64,000 nucleotides of DNA. Origin: Mycogone perniciosa. Lineage: Eukaryota; Ascomycota; Sordariomycetes; Hypocreales; Hypocreaceae. Below the pieces are notes generated by a model that saw nothing but the letters and a program-made list of their open reading frames with translations, was not told the origin of the DNA and ran no database searches. Below, in pieces: positions 35,689 through 47,201 of this stretch. Where the stretch lies: the NCBI GenBank assembly GCA_025331125.1, contig JAOALB010000218.1, forward strand, positions 1 through 64,000, written 5' to 3'. Position 1 is the stretch's first letter, and every line of letters begins with the position of its first letter. The position numbers were made by a program, and so were the translations under genes.

Positions 35689-37528
35689 GAGAGACAGTAA
35701 TTGCACAAGCGGGTCATGAAGCAATTGCAATGTTTCAGGTTGGCCTTTTTAAAAAGAAATGGACTCGCCCGCAGAGCCGCCAGAACCAACAGTCCAACAA
35801 CAGCCTCATACGACTTCATTATGATTCATGAAGTGTTGGGCGCCACTATGAATGTTGGTCTGGTGACTCTTCCCCACGAGATGTCGTAAATAGCTACAGC
35901 CCCGTATAGAGTGTTCCCACGTCGCGTGACGCTTCCTCGCTTACTGGATATTAGCATTATCAGCAACTGACCCAACAGCTTCGATGGTCGCTTATAAACG
36001 ACGTCGGCATCACCGTGAGACATGCATAACATAGATATGTACCCTGAATTGTTCTGGGCAAACTCCAGGATCCACATCATGATCGTGACAGTTTCTGCCA
36101 GCATTATTACTATTTTCGTCGGGTAATGCTTCAGCCAGGGCTGTAGACAATTACTACAGCGTTACTTCGTGCATACGTAATTCTTTTTACGTTGCGCAAC
36201 TGTTCTAATATGATTTGGATATCCTTGGCATGGGTATTTGGCGTCATCGTCTTGGCATGTCCCCTCTCGTGTAGAAACCGAAGAGAATGCTCGCTGCTAC
36301 CCGGAACCACGCATTTTCGTTTCTTCGGAGATCAACACCTTTTGGGCTCATGCTTCTGATGAATTTGAACGTGAAAGGATATAAAATTTCTTGTAGATGT
36401 GCAATAGCATTAATTATGTCAATTTTCTTATTAAATCATGTCCCTCACTCGCCGCGCTCGAAAAGCAGAGCGCAACTTGCGTAGGCCACTGTGAAGGAAA
36501 ACCGCTGTCTCATGACTTGAGCTTGAGAGAAACCCTCTACTAGTAGCACTACCTTCGTACTTGTATATATACATCCATATCGTACAAAATAGAGAGAGAG
36601 ATAACGAGGTTTGCCACTTCTTGACATTTATCTGCGAATCCCCTGCTTCTGGATGATAAGGAGTCTTGGGACTGCAACACTAGCAGACCGAGGCCTTCAG
36701 TTCCCCGCACAGCTGAATATCCATTTCTGGGTAAAAGTCAGGTTCCGGTTAGGCCAAGTAACTGGGCGCACTCCAGAGGAACCAAACCCGAGTTCAAGAT
36801 GTTCACAGAGCCAATACATATGCATTCTGGAGTACTGCATGGTCAATTTAGCCATGATAGTTCCTGCTAGTAACTGTCTGCTAAGCAGAGAATTCCTGCT
36901 TTAATTTCCCGATTCCACACTCCAACTCAATTCACTAAATGAATGATGGGTTGAAGGATCACTGTCATGTCCCCTGTACTAGCGAATGGCTCTATGAATC
37001 AAGACGATTTTGAGGACAGTGGCTGGCTGAAAGGCGGCGGTGCACAATCTCTCGGTTCGGGCCATCAGTGGTGAATACACGTACGGGAGTAAATCGTACT
37101 AAATATTCTCGTTATTAATGTGTACTCCGTAATACGGCGCAACTGAAGCTTCGCCGATTGATCGCGACCTCGGCTCGAAATCTGGGGAAAGTCTGGGGTA
37201 GCTCTGGCTGGTGCATTGGCGTTGTTTAGGAGAGCCATTCAGCTCACAAAACAATATCGGCGTTCGCCGTCTCATCCTACTAACGGCATGTGGTGGTGAT
37301 ATTAAGACCAATTCTTTACTAGATAGTATCATCCGTTATCAGCAAGCGGGTCGACCAGCAGCCGAGTGATTTATGTATCCCGCGATGAGCTAGGATTCTG
37401 TTATCGGCTGAAGTGACTGGGGTAGCACAGATGCCGATCGTCACCTGTATGTCTGTGTGTGACGGTGTGCTAAGAGATGGAGAGATAGGTGTTCTAATAG
37501 TCAGTCCCAGAGAGGAAGAGGAGGGAGA

Positions 37529-37645
37529 GGAGGAGGAGGAGGAGAGGGGGGGGGGGTGGTAAGACACACTGCTATAACCCCTGGAGCAGCCTGACTCTGC
37601 TTTCTACAAAGACAAACGTGCGATCGACGCACCTCCTCCTCCTCC
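37529..37645. repeat. Purine tract with 14-bp inverted partner and poly-G run, upstream of the permease
   Basis: GGAGGAGGAGGAGG at 37529-37542 is exactly complementary to CCTCCTCCTCCTCC at 37632-37645. An 11-G run lies at 37546-37556. The two arms are 89 nt apart, about 265-380 bases before the permease ATG, so this could be promoter or leader sequence. Confidence 0.7.
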
Positions 37646-37908
37646 AGCCTCCTACTTCTAGATGTGTGACGTGGTATTAAAGCGCGATATTATATCGAGT
37701 CCTAGCCATCACTATCTGCACCTAAACGCAGACTCCATCTACACTGCGATCACGGCCCACATAAGGCTCCATCCGGTCTGCTTGATTTACTGCAACTGAG
37801 AGAACCTGCAGCTGGTGGCCCGCTTCTCGCTTGCTCCTGTATACAAAGAGCAATGCCGAGATCTCTCCTTTCGTTGTCAGCGCGCCTCGAATAAATAAAT
37901 TGTTCGTA

Positions 37909-39540
37909 ATGGACCGCGACAAGAAGAAAGATAAAAAATCGCTGACAATAACTAAAGGCGTCGACCAAATGGATCAAGCTACTCGCGATGCCGTTGACCT
38001 CGCGGCCCTGGGCCATAGCGAGGCTCTATCGCGCAAGTTCGACGTATGGAGCATGCTCGCTCTGGCCTTTTGCGTCCTTGGAACATGGTCAACCGAAGCC
38101 CAAGATCTTTCGAGCGGCCTGACCAACGGTGGTCCTGTCGCTGTCCTTTGGGGTCTCGTTGTCGTGACCCTGTGCAACGTCTGCGTGGCCATATCGATGG
38201 GCGAGCTCTGCAGCAGCATGCCCACGGCCCTGGGCCAGGCGTTTTGGATTTCACATCTATGGCAGACGCCCATTGGCCGGTTCACATCGTATATGTGTGC
38301 CTGGATCAACACATTTGGATGGTGGACTTTGACGGCGTCCCAAATCGCCTTCATGACGGAGTTTCTGCTGGGTATGAAGCTCATGTTTGACCCAGATTGG
38401 ACCGGCGCCAGCACAGGATGGGTCCAATTCCTTATTTACGTGGCCATCACTGCCGTATTTACCGCTATCAACCACGTCGCCTGTCGCAAGGAAAGTGTTT
38501 TGCCTTGGTTCAACAAATTCGTCGGCGTATGGTACGTTGGGCTTTTCTTCGTCATCGGCCTGGCGCTGCTTATCTCGGTTGGCGTCAAGGAAGACTTGAA
38601 ATTCCAACCGGCCAAGTTTGTGTTTGGAACATGGATTAACCAGACTGGCTGGCCGGACGGCGTGACTTGGTTCATGGGTCTTGTTCAAGGAGCGTACGGC
38701 TTGACGGCATTCGATTCAGTCATTCACATGGTCGAGGAAATACCTGCCCCAAGACGCAATGGCCCAAAGACCATGTACTTGTCCGTTATTTGCGGTGCCA
38801 TCTCAGGCTTCCTCTTTATGGTCATGTGTCTCTTCTCTATCCAAGACATAGATCGCTTGCTAGATCCACCAACAGGCCAACCATTCATGGAGCTTTTGCA
38901 AGAAACAGTCGGTCTTAAAGGCGGTGCGGTCTTGCTTGCTATGTTTATCTTCAATGGATTGGGACAAGGCGTCAGTATCTTGACCTCTTCTTCTCGTTTG
39001 ACTTGGAGCTTTGCCCGCGATGGAGGAATTCCATTCAGCACATTCTTCACTCATGTGGATCCTACATGGCAGGTCCCTGGCCGCGCTCTGTGGCTCCAGG
39101 CCGTCCTCATAGTCTTAGTTGGCCTGCTTTACCTCTTTGCCAATACGGTCCTCACAGCTATCCTTAGCGTGAGTACGATCGCCTTGACAGTCTCATACGC
39201 CATGCCAATTCTTGTCCTTCTCATCGTCGGCCGCGATAAACTACCCCCTGGAGAGTTCCGCCTTGGTCGCATCGGCCCCATTATCAACATCATCTCCCTC
39301 ATTTACTGTGCCATCACGTCAGTTTTCTTCCTGTTCCCGTCCAGCCCGAATCCCGATCCCGGCGACATGAACTACGCGATTGCCGTTTTTGGTGTTATGC
39401 TAGTCGTTGCTATCAGTTTTTGGTTCATTCAGGGCCGGGTTTCATACATGCAGCTATCACAATTGGACGAGCAGGTTGTTTGCGATCCAGTCCCCAAGAC
39501 GACGGATAACCGACCGAGCTCATCAGGGGAGGGGAGATAG
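37909..39540 (+). CDS. APC-superfamily amino acid/choline/GABA permease
   Basis: Single exon, 543 residues from the ATG at 37909. About 12 hydrophobic helices follow a basic cytosolic N terminus (MDRDKKKDKK). The fungal APC signature is seen in LSRKFDVWSMLALAFCVLG and in GAYGLTAFDSVIHMVEEIPA near the centre, which match the choline/GABA-permease branch (Hnm1/GabA-like). It imports an amine or amino acid across the plasma membrane; the substrate cannot be told from sequence. The C-terminal tail is short and polar. It is convergent with the aldehyde dehydrogenase homologue, so the two do not share a promoter, but the neighbourhood could be metabolic. A TTG-initiated extension upstream lacks support. 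Confidence 0.88.
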   Translation: MDRDKKKDKKSLTITKGVDQMDQATRDAVDLAALGHSEALSRKFDVWSMLALAFCVLGTWSTEAQDLSSGLTNGGPVAVLWGLVVVTLCNVCVAISMGELCSSMPTALGQAFWISHLWQTPIGRFTSYMCAWINTFGWWTLTASQIAFMTEFLLGMKLMFDPDWTGASTGWVQFLIYVAITAVFTAINHVACRKESVLPWFNKFVGVWYVGLFFVIGLALLISVGVKEDLKFQPAKFVFGTWINQTGWPDGVTWFMGLVQGAYGLTAFDSVIHMVEEIPAPRRNGPKTMYLSVICGAISGFLFMVMCLFSIQDIDRLLDPPTGQPFMELLQETVGLKGGAVLLAMFIFNGLGQGVSILTSSSRLTWSFARDGGIPFSTFFTHVDPTWQVPGRALWLQAVLIVLVGLLYLFANTVLTAILSVSTIALTVSYAMPILVLLIVGRDKLPPGEFRLGRIGPIINIISLIYCAITSVFFLFPSSPNPDPGDMNYAIAVFGVMLVVAISFWFIQGRVSYMQLSQLDEQVVCDPVPKTTDNRPSSSGEGR

Positions 39541-39954
39541 CAGAGTCCATACAATGTCTCGATATGATTATGATAACAGAAATACACGACTCACGTATAA
39601 AAACCTTTTCACAGTGGAAGATTGTATTTGTACATTGCACGTACCTATCTATGCAGAGTAGGAGGTGAGCTTAATGGCTTGGTTTATTCGGAATTCGAGG
39701 ATACGAGGATTATGGGAAACATTTCGTAGCGGTTAAGGCTTTGGTTCTGGAAAATGCAGACACATGTCTACAAAAGTGAATTTAGGCCCAGAACATATAT
39801 ATTGAAGCTTTAGACTTTAAGCATACACATGATTGATTACATACTGGCCGGTTGAGAAGCCTTCCCTCAACACATTTTGCTTGTCCAACCCCAAGGCTCC
39901 CAGGAGCAGAATAGCCACCTCGAAGCTGATGTCTTCTCTAGTCAGAGAAGTCAC
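39541..39954. other. Convergent intergenic region permease / ALDH homologue
   Basis: 3' flanks of both genes. No gene or clear structure seen. Confidence 0.5.
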
Positions 39955-41532
39955 CTAAGCCTTCTCGTCCCGGTTGATGTAAAGCCCCTTTGTCTTCATG
40001 TAAGGAGCAATTCCCGTCTCATCCAGGACGTTCCCTACCTTACTCCTCTTGCCGTTATGGGGTGGAACTTGGATGTGCAAATTACACGAGTTAACGAACG
40101 GCAGCTCAACCTCAAGTTGGAACGCAATCTCGTGGCCCTTGGAAGTACTCTCAGAGAATACCGCCGCAAAAAGATTATGTTCCGCGTCATTTGCGAGGGG
40201 GACCATATCGTTGTCCTCATAGAACGTCGTGATGGGAATAACCGGGCCCAAAATCTCATCACGGAAGATGTCCATGGTTTCATTGACGTTGGACAAGACA
40301 GTAGGCTGGATGAAGAAGCCCTTGCCGTTGGTCAATCCAGTTTGTGCAGACAGTCCGCCCAGCAAGACTTGGGCGCCTTGCTCCGTGGCGCGCTCGATCT
40401 GCTCCAGGAGCTTATCGTGCTGCTCCTGCGAGATTTGCGGCCCATGAATTGTGCCCTCTGCGAAGGGATCGCCAACCTTGGAGTTCGCAGTGATGTACTT
40501 GGTGAAGACTTTCAGAAACTCGTCTCTTATGGGTTCTTGAACAAGGACGCGTGGGGTCAGTGGGTAAAGGTGCCCCTGGTTGTTCAAGATGCCCTTGTAA
40601 ATCCATTTGGCAGCCTGGTCGATGTCGGCATCCGCATAGACGATGAGAGGAGACTTGCTGCCGGTTTCGACAGTGATTTTGTCCTCATTGATGTCGGCCA
40701 TTCTAATCATCTGTCCGCCAGTGATGGCCGAGCCGGTGAAGGAAATCTTCTTCAAATCGGGATGACTGGCCAAAGCCTTTCCGGCTTCATCGTCATAGCC
40801 ATTGACAATGTTCACAACGCCAGGAGGGAAGCCAGCCTGACGCACGAGATCGACAAAATAGAGAACAGACAGTGGCGTCTGCTCTGCAGGCTTAAGCACA
40901 ATCGTGTTGCCCGTCGCCAAAGCGGGTGCCAGCTTGGAAACCGCCATCAAGAGGGGATGGCTCCAAGAAAGGATCTCACCACAAACCCCAATAGGCTGTT
41001 TGAGTGTGAAGACAGGCTTGGGGGCTGTAATGGGGACGAGCCGACCATAGAGACGGTCAGCCAAGTCCGAGTAATAGCGAAGCACAGCTATGGCTGCAGC
41101 CAGATCCTTTTCCAAGGCCACGAGATAGGGCTTTCCGGTGTCCCATGTCTCAATGGTTGCCAGAGTGAGCTTGTGCTGCTCGACGAGGTCGGCAAGCTTT
41201 TGAAGAAGCATGCCGCGAACGCCGCCATTCAGTCGGCGCCATTCGCTGCCATCTAGCATAGCTGCTTCAGCAAGTTCGACAGCTGTGTCAACGTCAACCT
41301 CCGAAGCTGCCTCAACAGAGCATATTTCCTCCCCAGTGCTAAGATGAGAAGTTAGGATTTACATTACCAATCAATGGTGGATCAGGACGATGGCTTACAT
41401 GGGGCTGATGCTTGCCATCTGGCCACCGGTCGATTCAACAAACTCATTGTTGATGAAGAGACCAGTGGGAAGGGAGAATGTAAGGCCATTTGGTGCCTTC
41501 AACTCCACGATGAACTTTCCCATGGTGTCCAT
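39955..41532 (-). CDS. Aldehyde dehydrogenase-family protein lacking catalytic Cys and Asn
   Basis: Two exons on the minus strand, 41532-41399 and 41338-39955, separated by a 60-nt intron (GTAAGC ... CATCTTAG), give 505 residues, full length for the family. The N terminus (LFINNEFVESTGGQ) and NAD-binding region (FTGSAITGG) are normal. The oxyanion Asn of the usual PWN-F/Y-P is Ser171 (SWSHP). The nucleophile Cys of the usual NQGQ-x-C is Tyr303 (NNQGHLYPLTPR), while the general base Glu is kept (Glu269, ITVETGSKSP). No other frame around that site offers a cysteine. The protein is therefore unlikely to oxidise aldehydes by the known mechanism; it may be a pseudoenzyme or bind a cofactor for another task. 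Two in-frame ATGs (41532, 41523) compete for the start. Confidence 0.85.
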
Positions 41533-42315
41533 GTTGGTAGGTGTGTATGTGTCTATGTATGTATGTGTGCGTGTGTCTGTATATTCGAGCCGCAGTGTAA
41601 ACTTGAGAAGTGATGAATGGAAGAATGAGGAGTGCCTTGCTCTGGGAAAGACGGAGGGAATTTCGGGTCAATTATACCTCAATCACACGAGCGGGCACCA
41701 ATACAGACGTTCTGTTGCCCATGCAGGATATATCACACCGGGATGGATACCATCCGCTGTTGTGTAACACCAACTTGCTCCAGCCTTGTCTGTATATGGT
41801 GGGAGTCCGACAATGGTCTTGGTATTGCTAGTGGTATTATTAACATATGCAAACAATTCCCACTGGAAAACCGTGATCGTGCTCGATGTATTGAAGCAGT
41901 CAAAAAGAATGAGGACAAGGTCAGAATGGAGAGACCTGGGCGTGGTAGTTTGGTGATGGGATCGCAGGCCTTTTATTATGGTGCATATTTGCCTATGGCA
42001 CCGGAGGCTAACATCTAATCAAATCGGGAACTGCCCTTACAGCTAGATCTATCTAGTATCCATGTCGGATTTAGTTGAAGGCAGTGACTAGGCATTCCCT
42101 CATTTTACCTTGCCCAGATGTCATGTTAGAGGGATATAAATATGAACCCAGAGCAGGGAGCAGCAAGTCGCGAGAAAATAGAGTCCAATATTGGCCTTGG
42201 GGGTAGAAATGATTTCCACTACATTGGATGCTGTTCCATTTGCTAATTTCTTTTTAACATACTGCTTCCTCATCTTTCTATGCGATTTCGCATTCTTCCA
42301 GAGACAGCCTTGAAC
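41533..42315. other. Intergenic between ALDH homologue and alpha/beta hydrolase 1 (same strand)
   Basis: Promoter side of the ALDH homologue. A GT-rich microsatellite (TGTGTATGTGTCTATGTATG-type) lies at about 41539-41582, immediately upstream of the start. No gene seen. Confidence 0.5.
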
Positions 42316-43238
42316 TTACACCAAATACTTCCCAAAGAACTCAACCAGCTTCACCCCAGCTTCATCAACCTTGTCATACAAATCTGCATGCGTCAAGCCC
42401 TCAACCACATACAGCTCCTTCGGCTCCTTAGCCTTAGCAACGCTATCCTCACTATACCACTTCGTCGCCGCCCTCGTTCCCGTAATCATGAGCAATGGCC
42501 TAGGACTGATCATATAATTATACGCGAACGCGTCAAAATTCGCCATGATATCCCAGCTGCGTGGTATACACGTATTCGTCGCCCGCTCATGATTCCCCCT
42601 TGGCGTGCGATAATACGACGCCAGGTCTCGGAAGGACTCTGGCAAGTCCGGTGGCGCATCTTCGAGGGTGTTCGGCAACATGTGCACGACAGGGACCTTT
42701 TCGCCGCCAACGTCACTGTTGCGGTCCTTGTAGGCAACCCCGAGCTGTGTCTTGAGGATATCAATGTTGGAGAAGTCCTTGTCGAAGCCGCGGCGTGCCA
42801 TGGTGCCTACGCAGACGGCTGCTGAGGCTGCACATGCCTTGATGCGAAGGTCTGTCTGCGCGGCGAACGGTGCATATCCACCAGATGCACAAATTCCAAG
42901 GACTCCAATCTTATTCGAATCTACTTCATTGAGGCTGGTAAGGTATGTGACGGCGCATTTGATGTCTTCAACTCGCTGGTAGGGGTCTTCGAGGTCCCTT
43001 GGCCGGCCCTCTGATTCGCCCTGATATGCGGCATCGTAGGCGAGACATGTAAACCGGCCTTGGAGAGCACGCGGGCATAGTTGGCCGGTGATTGTTCTTT
43101 GATTGAAGTCCAAGGATGACATATGATGATGGCGGCACCAGAGCGATCCGGGGAGCCGAAAACGGGTTTGTAGAGATGGCCGGCGATCTTCAGGCCTCTA
43201 GAGAGGAATGAAACACTTTCTGGAGTTGGAGAAGACAT
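42316..43238 (-). CDS. Alpha/beta hydrolase (dienelactone-hydrolase-like), frameshifted
   Basis: A single exon reads in two frames that meet at 43051-43053. One missing base in the AAA run (TTT on the coding strand) accounts for the break, and adding it gives 307 residues. The hydrolase fold is recognisable: an N-terminal strand region (AAIIICHPWTSIKEQSPANY), the nucleophile elbow GICASGGY with the catalytic Ser, a core with ISPRPLLMITGTRAA, and the final His in GLTHADLYD. It resembles fungal X-Pro dipeptidyl-peptidase-like or dienelactone hydrolases. The substrate is unknown. It lies in tandem with the ALDH homologue. Whether the break is real or an assembly error cannot be settled here. Confidence 0.75.
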
Positions 43239-43923
43239 TTGCTTACTACTTTGTTGTTTTCTTTGGTGAAATCCCGACAGATTCAGTGTTGGTGTTTACT
43301 TTTTAGACATTTCCCTAATCTTCTTGACTACCTACATTAGTCAGTCTGTCATCATCATCATCATCTAGATCAACTCAAACTTCCAGATCTCATCGACCCT
43401 AATGGAGTCAGTGCCGATTGGATTTTGTCCACCAAAAGCCACAAAAGCTTGGAAGCGATGCCGAGAAGTCGAACATTGTGATTGGCGCCCGCACAGAGAC
43501 TAGATTCATCTGAGACCCTGGTCACATCTCCTATCAGAAGCTGTTCTGGCACACCGGCCCTGATTCAGCTTTCGGACTGTCACATTTCATATGACGTTTG
43601 CCTCTGCCGGCCGACCTGTGGAACAATCTACTAAGTCACCAACTCAGTATTACTACAGTTAGCATACCAATGAAATGAATGAGAGTATGCATGTGTCCAT
43701 CAGGGCTTCTTGGTATGCATGATGTGTTCTCACCGAGCCAATGCGCCAAGAGCACAAAACGCAACATGATGCCATTTATGAAAGGATATGGTTACCATTA
43801 ATGCTACCTTCGAACATTACCTTGCGTCTCATGACCATCTATTCATCCACACCGATTTGATTCATCACCCCGACTCCGAAATGCAAATGCCCGAGGTCGA
43901 AACGAAACGCCTATGGGTGATGC
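43239..43923. other. Intergenic between the two alpha/beta hydrolases
   Basis: Contains a (CAT)n run near 43350. No gene seen. It is the promoter of hydrolase 1 and the 3' flank of hydrolase 2. Confidence 0.5.
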
Positions 43924-45229
43924 TCATTCAAACCCATCCACAAGCTTGCCAGCAAACTCACTCACCAAATCCAGCATGCGGTATAGCACACCCTCCTCTG
44001 CCCAGAAGTGACCCGCCGATTCAATCTCATGGCTATGGAACCGCGAGCCTTGCTGTGAATTCATCACCCCGGCCCAAGCCCGTAGCTTTCCTACAGACAC
44101 AAATACATCCTTATCTCCATAGACAGCCAGCGTTGGATTCTGCGCCAACTTGGCTTCAGAGGCCTCTTGCTGTGGTGTTTTATGCCGTGCAAGCGTAGAC
44201 GGAATCAATGACATAGTCGCGAAATGGGTGACAAGTCCCTGGAGCGGTGATACGAGAATATATGCCGGTCTGGGCATGATCAAGCTTTCTATGGGCGGTA
44301 ATCTCCCTTCCGCCGGCAGACTCTTGGGCTTCTCAGCCCGCTTGTGTCCGTGCCGCACTGATTTCGTCTTGGCGAGAATCTCCTGCACACCCTTCCGCAG
44401 CTTCTCCTCGGCATCCAGAGAGAAACTCCTACGACCGAAGCTCTCGTGGCTTTTTCTGGAGACTGGGCTGCCTTCGCCGCCACCAATTCGAACGCTACGC
44501 CTTGCTGGACTGCTTGGGCTCCGGTGATGCACAATAGCAGCGCGTACGTCCCGTAAGATGATGTTTTGTTGCTCTGCCAGGCTTTCGGCTCGTAGGCGTA
44601 TCTGCGCAGCATGGGATCCGCTCTCGGGAGAGGCGAAAGGCTTTAGAAGATCATACAAGGGCGGCAACTGTGTCGTAATCATGGCGCCGTAGGAGTAGCC
44701 ACCCATGATGAGAATGGGCTGATGATTCGGCAGGACCGTATGTTCAGGTAATGCTTCTGCCGCACCCGGTACATGTAGAGGATCGGATGCTGGCCTGACA
44801 TGGTGATGGAACGGGTCTAGGTGATGGATATAGTACACCATGAAGCCCAAGAAACTTGTGTAGTCGTCACGCTCTGGTTTCGCAGTCCAAGATGTTCGCC
44901 CGGCAGAATTACCTGCTCCCCTGCATTATGCCGCCCTTGTTAGTAGGAATGAATCACTCTCCTTCTAGGGTCAAGGTGCCGTACCTGAAATTGAATGTCC
45001 CGAGAAGATATCCCTTTCGGAGCAGCTGTCCAGCCACCATATCCAGTAGCGGATCATCATAACTGCCACCCATTGGCGCATAGGGATGCGCAATCACAGC
45101 AGCATGGCGCTGCCATGGCGGGGCCCGTGGATTGGCTGCGAGAGAGGCAGGATGATAGATGCGGCAATCGAGGACCGTGCCATCGTGAATGCTGGGAATC
45201 GTCAAGGCAAAGGTCGGCTCGGGAAGCAT
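43924..45229 (-). CDS. Alpha/beta hydrolase 2
   Basis: Two exons, 45229-44985 and 44920-43924, joined by a 64-nt intron (GTACGG, branch TACTAAC, acceptor AATGCAG), give 413 residues. The early part (AAVIAHPYAPMGGSYDDPLL) matches the oxyanion-hole strand of alpha/beta hydrolases. The nucleophile elbow is GGYSYGAM (G-x-S-x-G). An inserted Ser/Arg-rich, basic loop (SPSSPARRSVRIGGGEGSP) lies after it. Late elements are LAVYGDKDVFVSVGK (acid) and IESAGHFW (His). Similar fungal proteins are annotated only as alpha/beta hydrolases; the substrate is unknown. Confidence 0.85.
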
Positions 45230-45537
45230 CTTCTTGTTTCTAGCATCTTGGGTGACGCGACGGAGCGCGTGATCCCGAGAGAAGAGATGACGCTCCGGGT
45301 CGTTGACTTGGTTGGTGTTGAGAGAAGAATACGAGCTCTCTGCAGGGGGTGCCGAAGCTTCCCGTTCGCGACGTCATTTTTGTGGCCTCGGTTCGCCTTT
45401 GAAGCTTCTTCTCCACACGGATTCAACGGATACTACGACACAGTACTTCGTACCACAACGATTATTAAAGCCTCGGGGAAAGAAAAACATGATGCTAATG
45501 GGTATCTTTTATATTTCATAAGAATCGCTTGCTGGAA
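45230..45537. other. Intergenic between PIG-S gene and hydrolase 2
   Basis: Both genes are on the minus strand. Short, with one TACTTCGTAC motif near 45443. No gene seen. Confidence 0.5.
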
Positions 45538-47201
45538 TTACTGTGCTTTCTTCTCTTTCGCTTCCTGTGCCTTCTCTTTCCTCCTCTTTGACCATCTTTT
45601 GAATTCATTAATGAGTCCCATGACCAGCGGGACACCTATCGGCCCCAGCAGTGGTAGATACACGGCTATTTTGTGCTCGTCTGGGAAATATAGTTGACCC
45701 ACCATGCTCTTCTCAAAGAAAGCCCTTTCAGCCTCTTCCTCGGCGATACGGGCATGCATCAAGCCCTCAGGGCCACCCAGATCAGCGCAAGCGCGGTCCA
45801 AGTGATGCATGCTCTTCGATACACCATCTGCAACACTGCGAGGGATGGAGATGGAAGGTAAAGCAAGCGACAATCGTGCAAGAGATCCAAGAGTAGACGA
45901 CGCCCGCACTACAAGGTCGGTGGATCGGATGCGGCCGAGTGTGGAGAGACGCAATGGCAGAGAGCCGGACTGAGGTGTCCCCAACAAGGAGAGAAGGTGG
46001 CCACCAAAAGTCAACATCGGCTGCTTCAGAACCGTGGTCGAGACATGCGCCGCAGTCTCAGGGAGAGATAGCAAGTACACGGTGCCCCATTGTGGGATCA
46101 TCCATGATTGGGACGTCTCTGCCTCGGCATCCAGTCCAATCGTCTGATTTCCGACATAGATGACGAAGTTGAGAGTTGGGGCCTTGCCTATGGATGGTGA
46201 CAGCGGCCACTCCGCAGCATTGATAAAGGATGCCAGATGTTCCTTGCTAAGAATTTGGGACTGCACACCGGGTATAGCATATAACTGAACTTGAGTGTCG
46301 ATGGTAAAGTTGTGAATGGGGCTCAAAATATCCAACATTGGCTTGATATACTCATCGATGGCAGTCTCGATATCCCACGTGTTGGGCGCTGCGCTAGATG
46401 TGAAGAGGGAGAAGGTAAGGTGATATGTTGGAGCATATCGGAGGGATCGGGTCGTTCGCTTGGACAATGCTTCTGCAGCTTCGGGGCTCAAGCCTTGAGG
46501 ACGAACGCCAGAGGACATGGACGAAGTAGAGAGCAGGTACGAGATGATGGACTGTTCCTCGGCAAAGGTGGCTCGAAGCTCATTCGTGATGTAGGACGCC
46601 AGCGGCGAGGATGCTGATGTGAGCGATGGAACAAAGTTGGGAGGGTACGTGATATCGAGCACCGCCGACTCTTGATTGAGTGTTGCGGTGCTTGTCTCGG
46701 CAGGCGTAAGGCGGATGGTTAGCGGAACTTGAAAGTCGTCCTTTGACAGAGGCGCATTCTTGGGCGCAAGCTGCAGACGCAGATGATGGCCCGAGAAGTC
46801 GTTGAGATCGTCCAATGCGTGTTGCGTTAATCGTACGAGATGCTGCGCTTCTTGCTCCTGTAGCGAGTCGGCCTGTATCGAGATTTGGAGAGGAAAGACG
46901 GGTCGGCAAGCCTACACAACTGTGTCAGCGATGGCAAGACGATGCTGGTCTTGCGCCAACTTACCTTGCCGTCAGCCCATGCCAACATGCCATCTAGAGG
47001 GAGATTGGCCCGGTAAATAGCAGTAGTCTTCCACCAGATTGGCAAGCCCAAGAGCAGCACGACCAGCCAGAAGGAGAGGATAACAAAGGACCGTTGCCTG
47101 ATCGCAGCGGGCTTCTCTGGGGGAGGCTGGCTTGGGGCCGTAGCGGCAACAGACACAGAGGCAGCCGAGGCCTGCGACTGTGCTGATTCCCCTGGTGCCA
47201 T
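45538..47201 (-). CDS. GPI17: GPI transamidase component PIG-S (Gpi17)
   Basis: Two exons, 47201-46965 and 46911-45538, separated by a 53-nt intron (GTAAGT ... TTGTGTAG), give 536 residues. PIG-S is a subunit of the ER-membrane complex that attaches GPI anchors to proteins. An N-terminal transmembrane segment (SFVILSFWLVVLLLGLPIWW, about residues 38-57) is followed by a large lumenal domain and a C-terminal helix (IAVYLPLLGPIGVPLVMGLI) before a Lys/Arg/Glu-rich cytosolic tail. The lumenal motif WMIPQWGTVYLL, NFVIYVGNQ, and GPEGLMHARIAEEEAERAFF near the C-terminal helix are characteristic. The start is the first ATG of the frame. The promoter has a TCACGTGATTGG composite at 47363-47374. Confidence 0.9.

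Larger units (their letters stand above)
34055..37908. other. Intergenic, about 3.9 kb
   Basis: The first 500 bases probably hold the promoter and leader of the Myb gene. The rest shows no supportable gene. It contains a hairpin (AGGTATA / TATACCT, 35411-35436), four 13-nt tandem repeats (35637-35688), a TACTCCGTA motif (37123-37131) and a purine/pyrimidine inverted repeat upstream of the permease gene (37529-37645). An open frame at 35559-35831 overlaps the tandem repeat and is not supported as a gene. Confidence 0.5.

Noticed and set aside
35559..35831. Plus-strand open frame of 90 codons
   Set aside because: Its internal similarity comes from the 13-nt tandem repeat; nothing else supports a gene.
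39877..41256. 459-codon open frame on the plus strand across the ALDH gene
   Set aside because: It is antisense to a gene with clear family motifs and intron; its protein has no domain-like content and it arises from codon bias.
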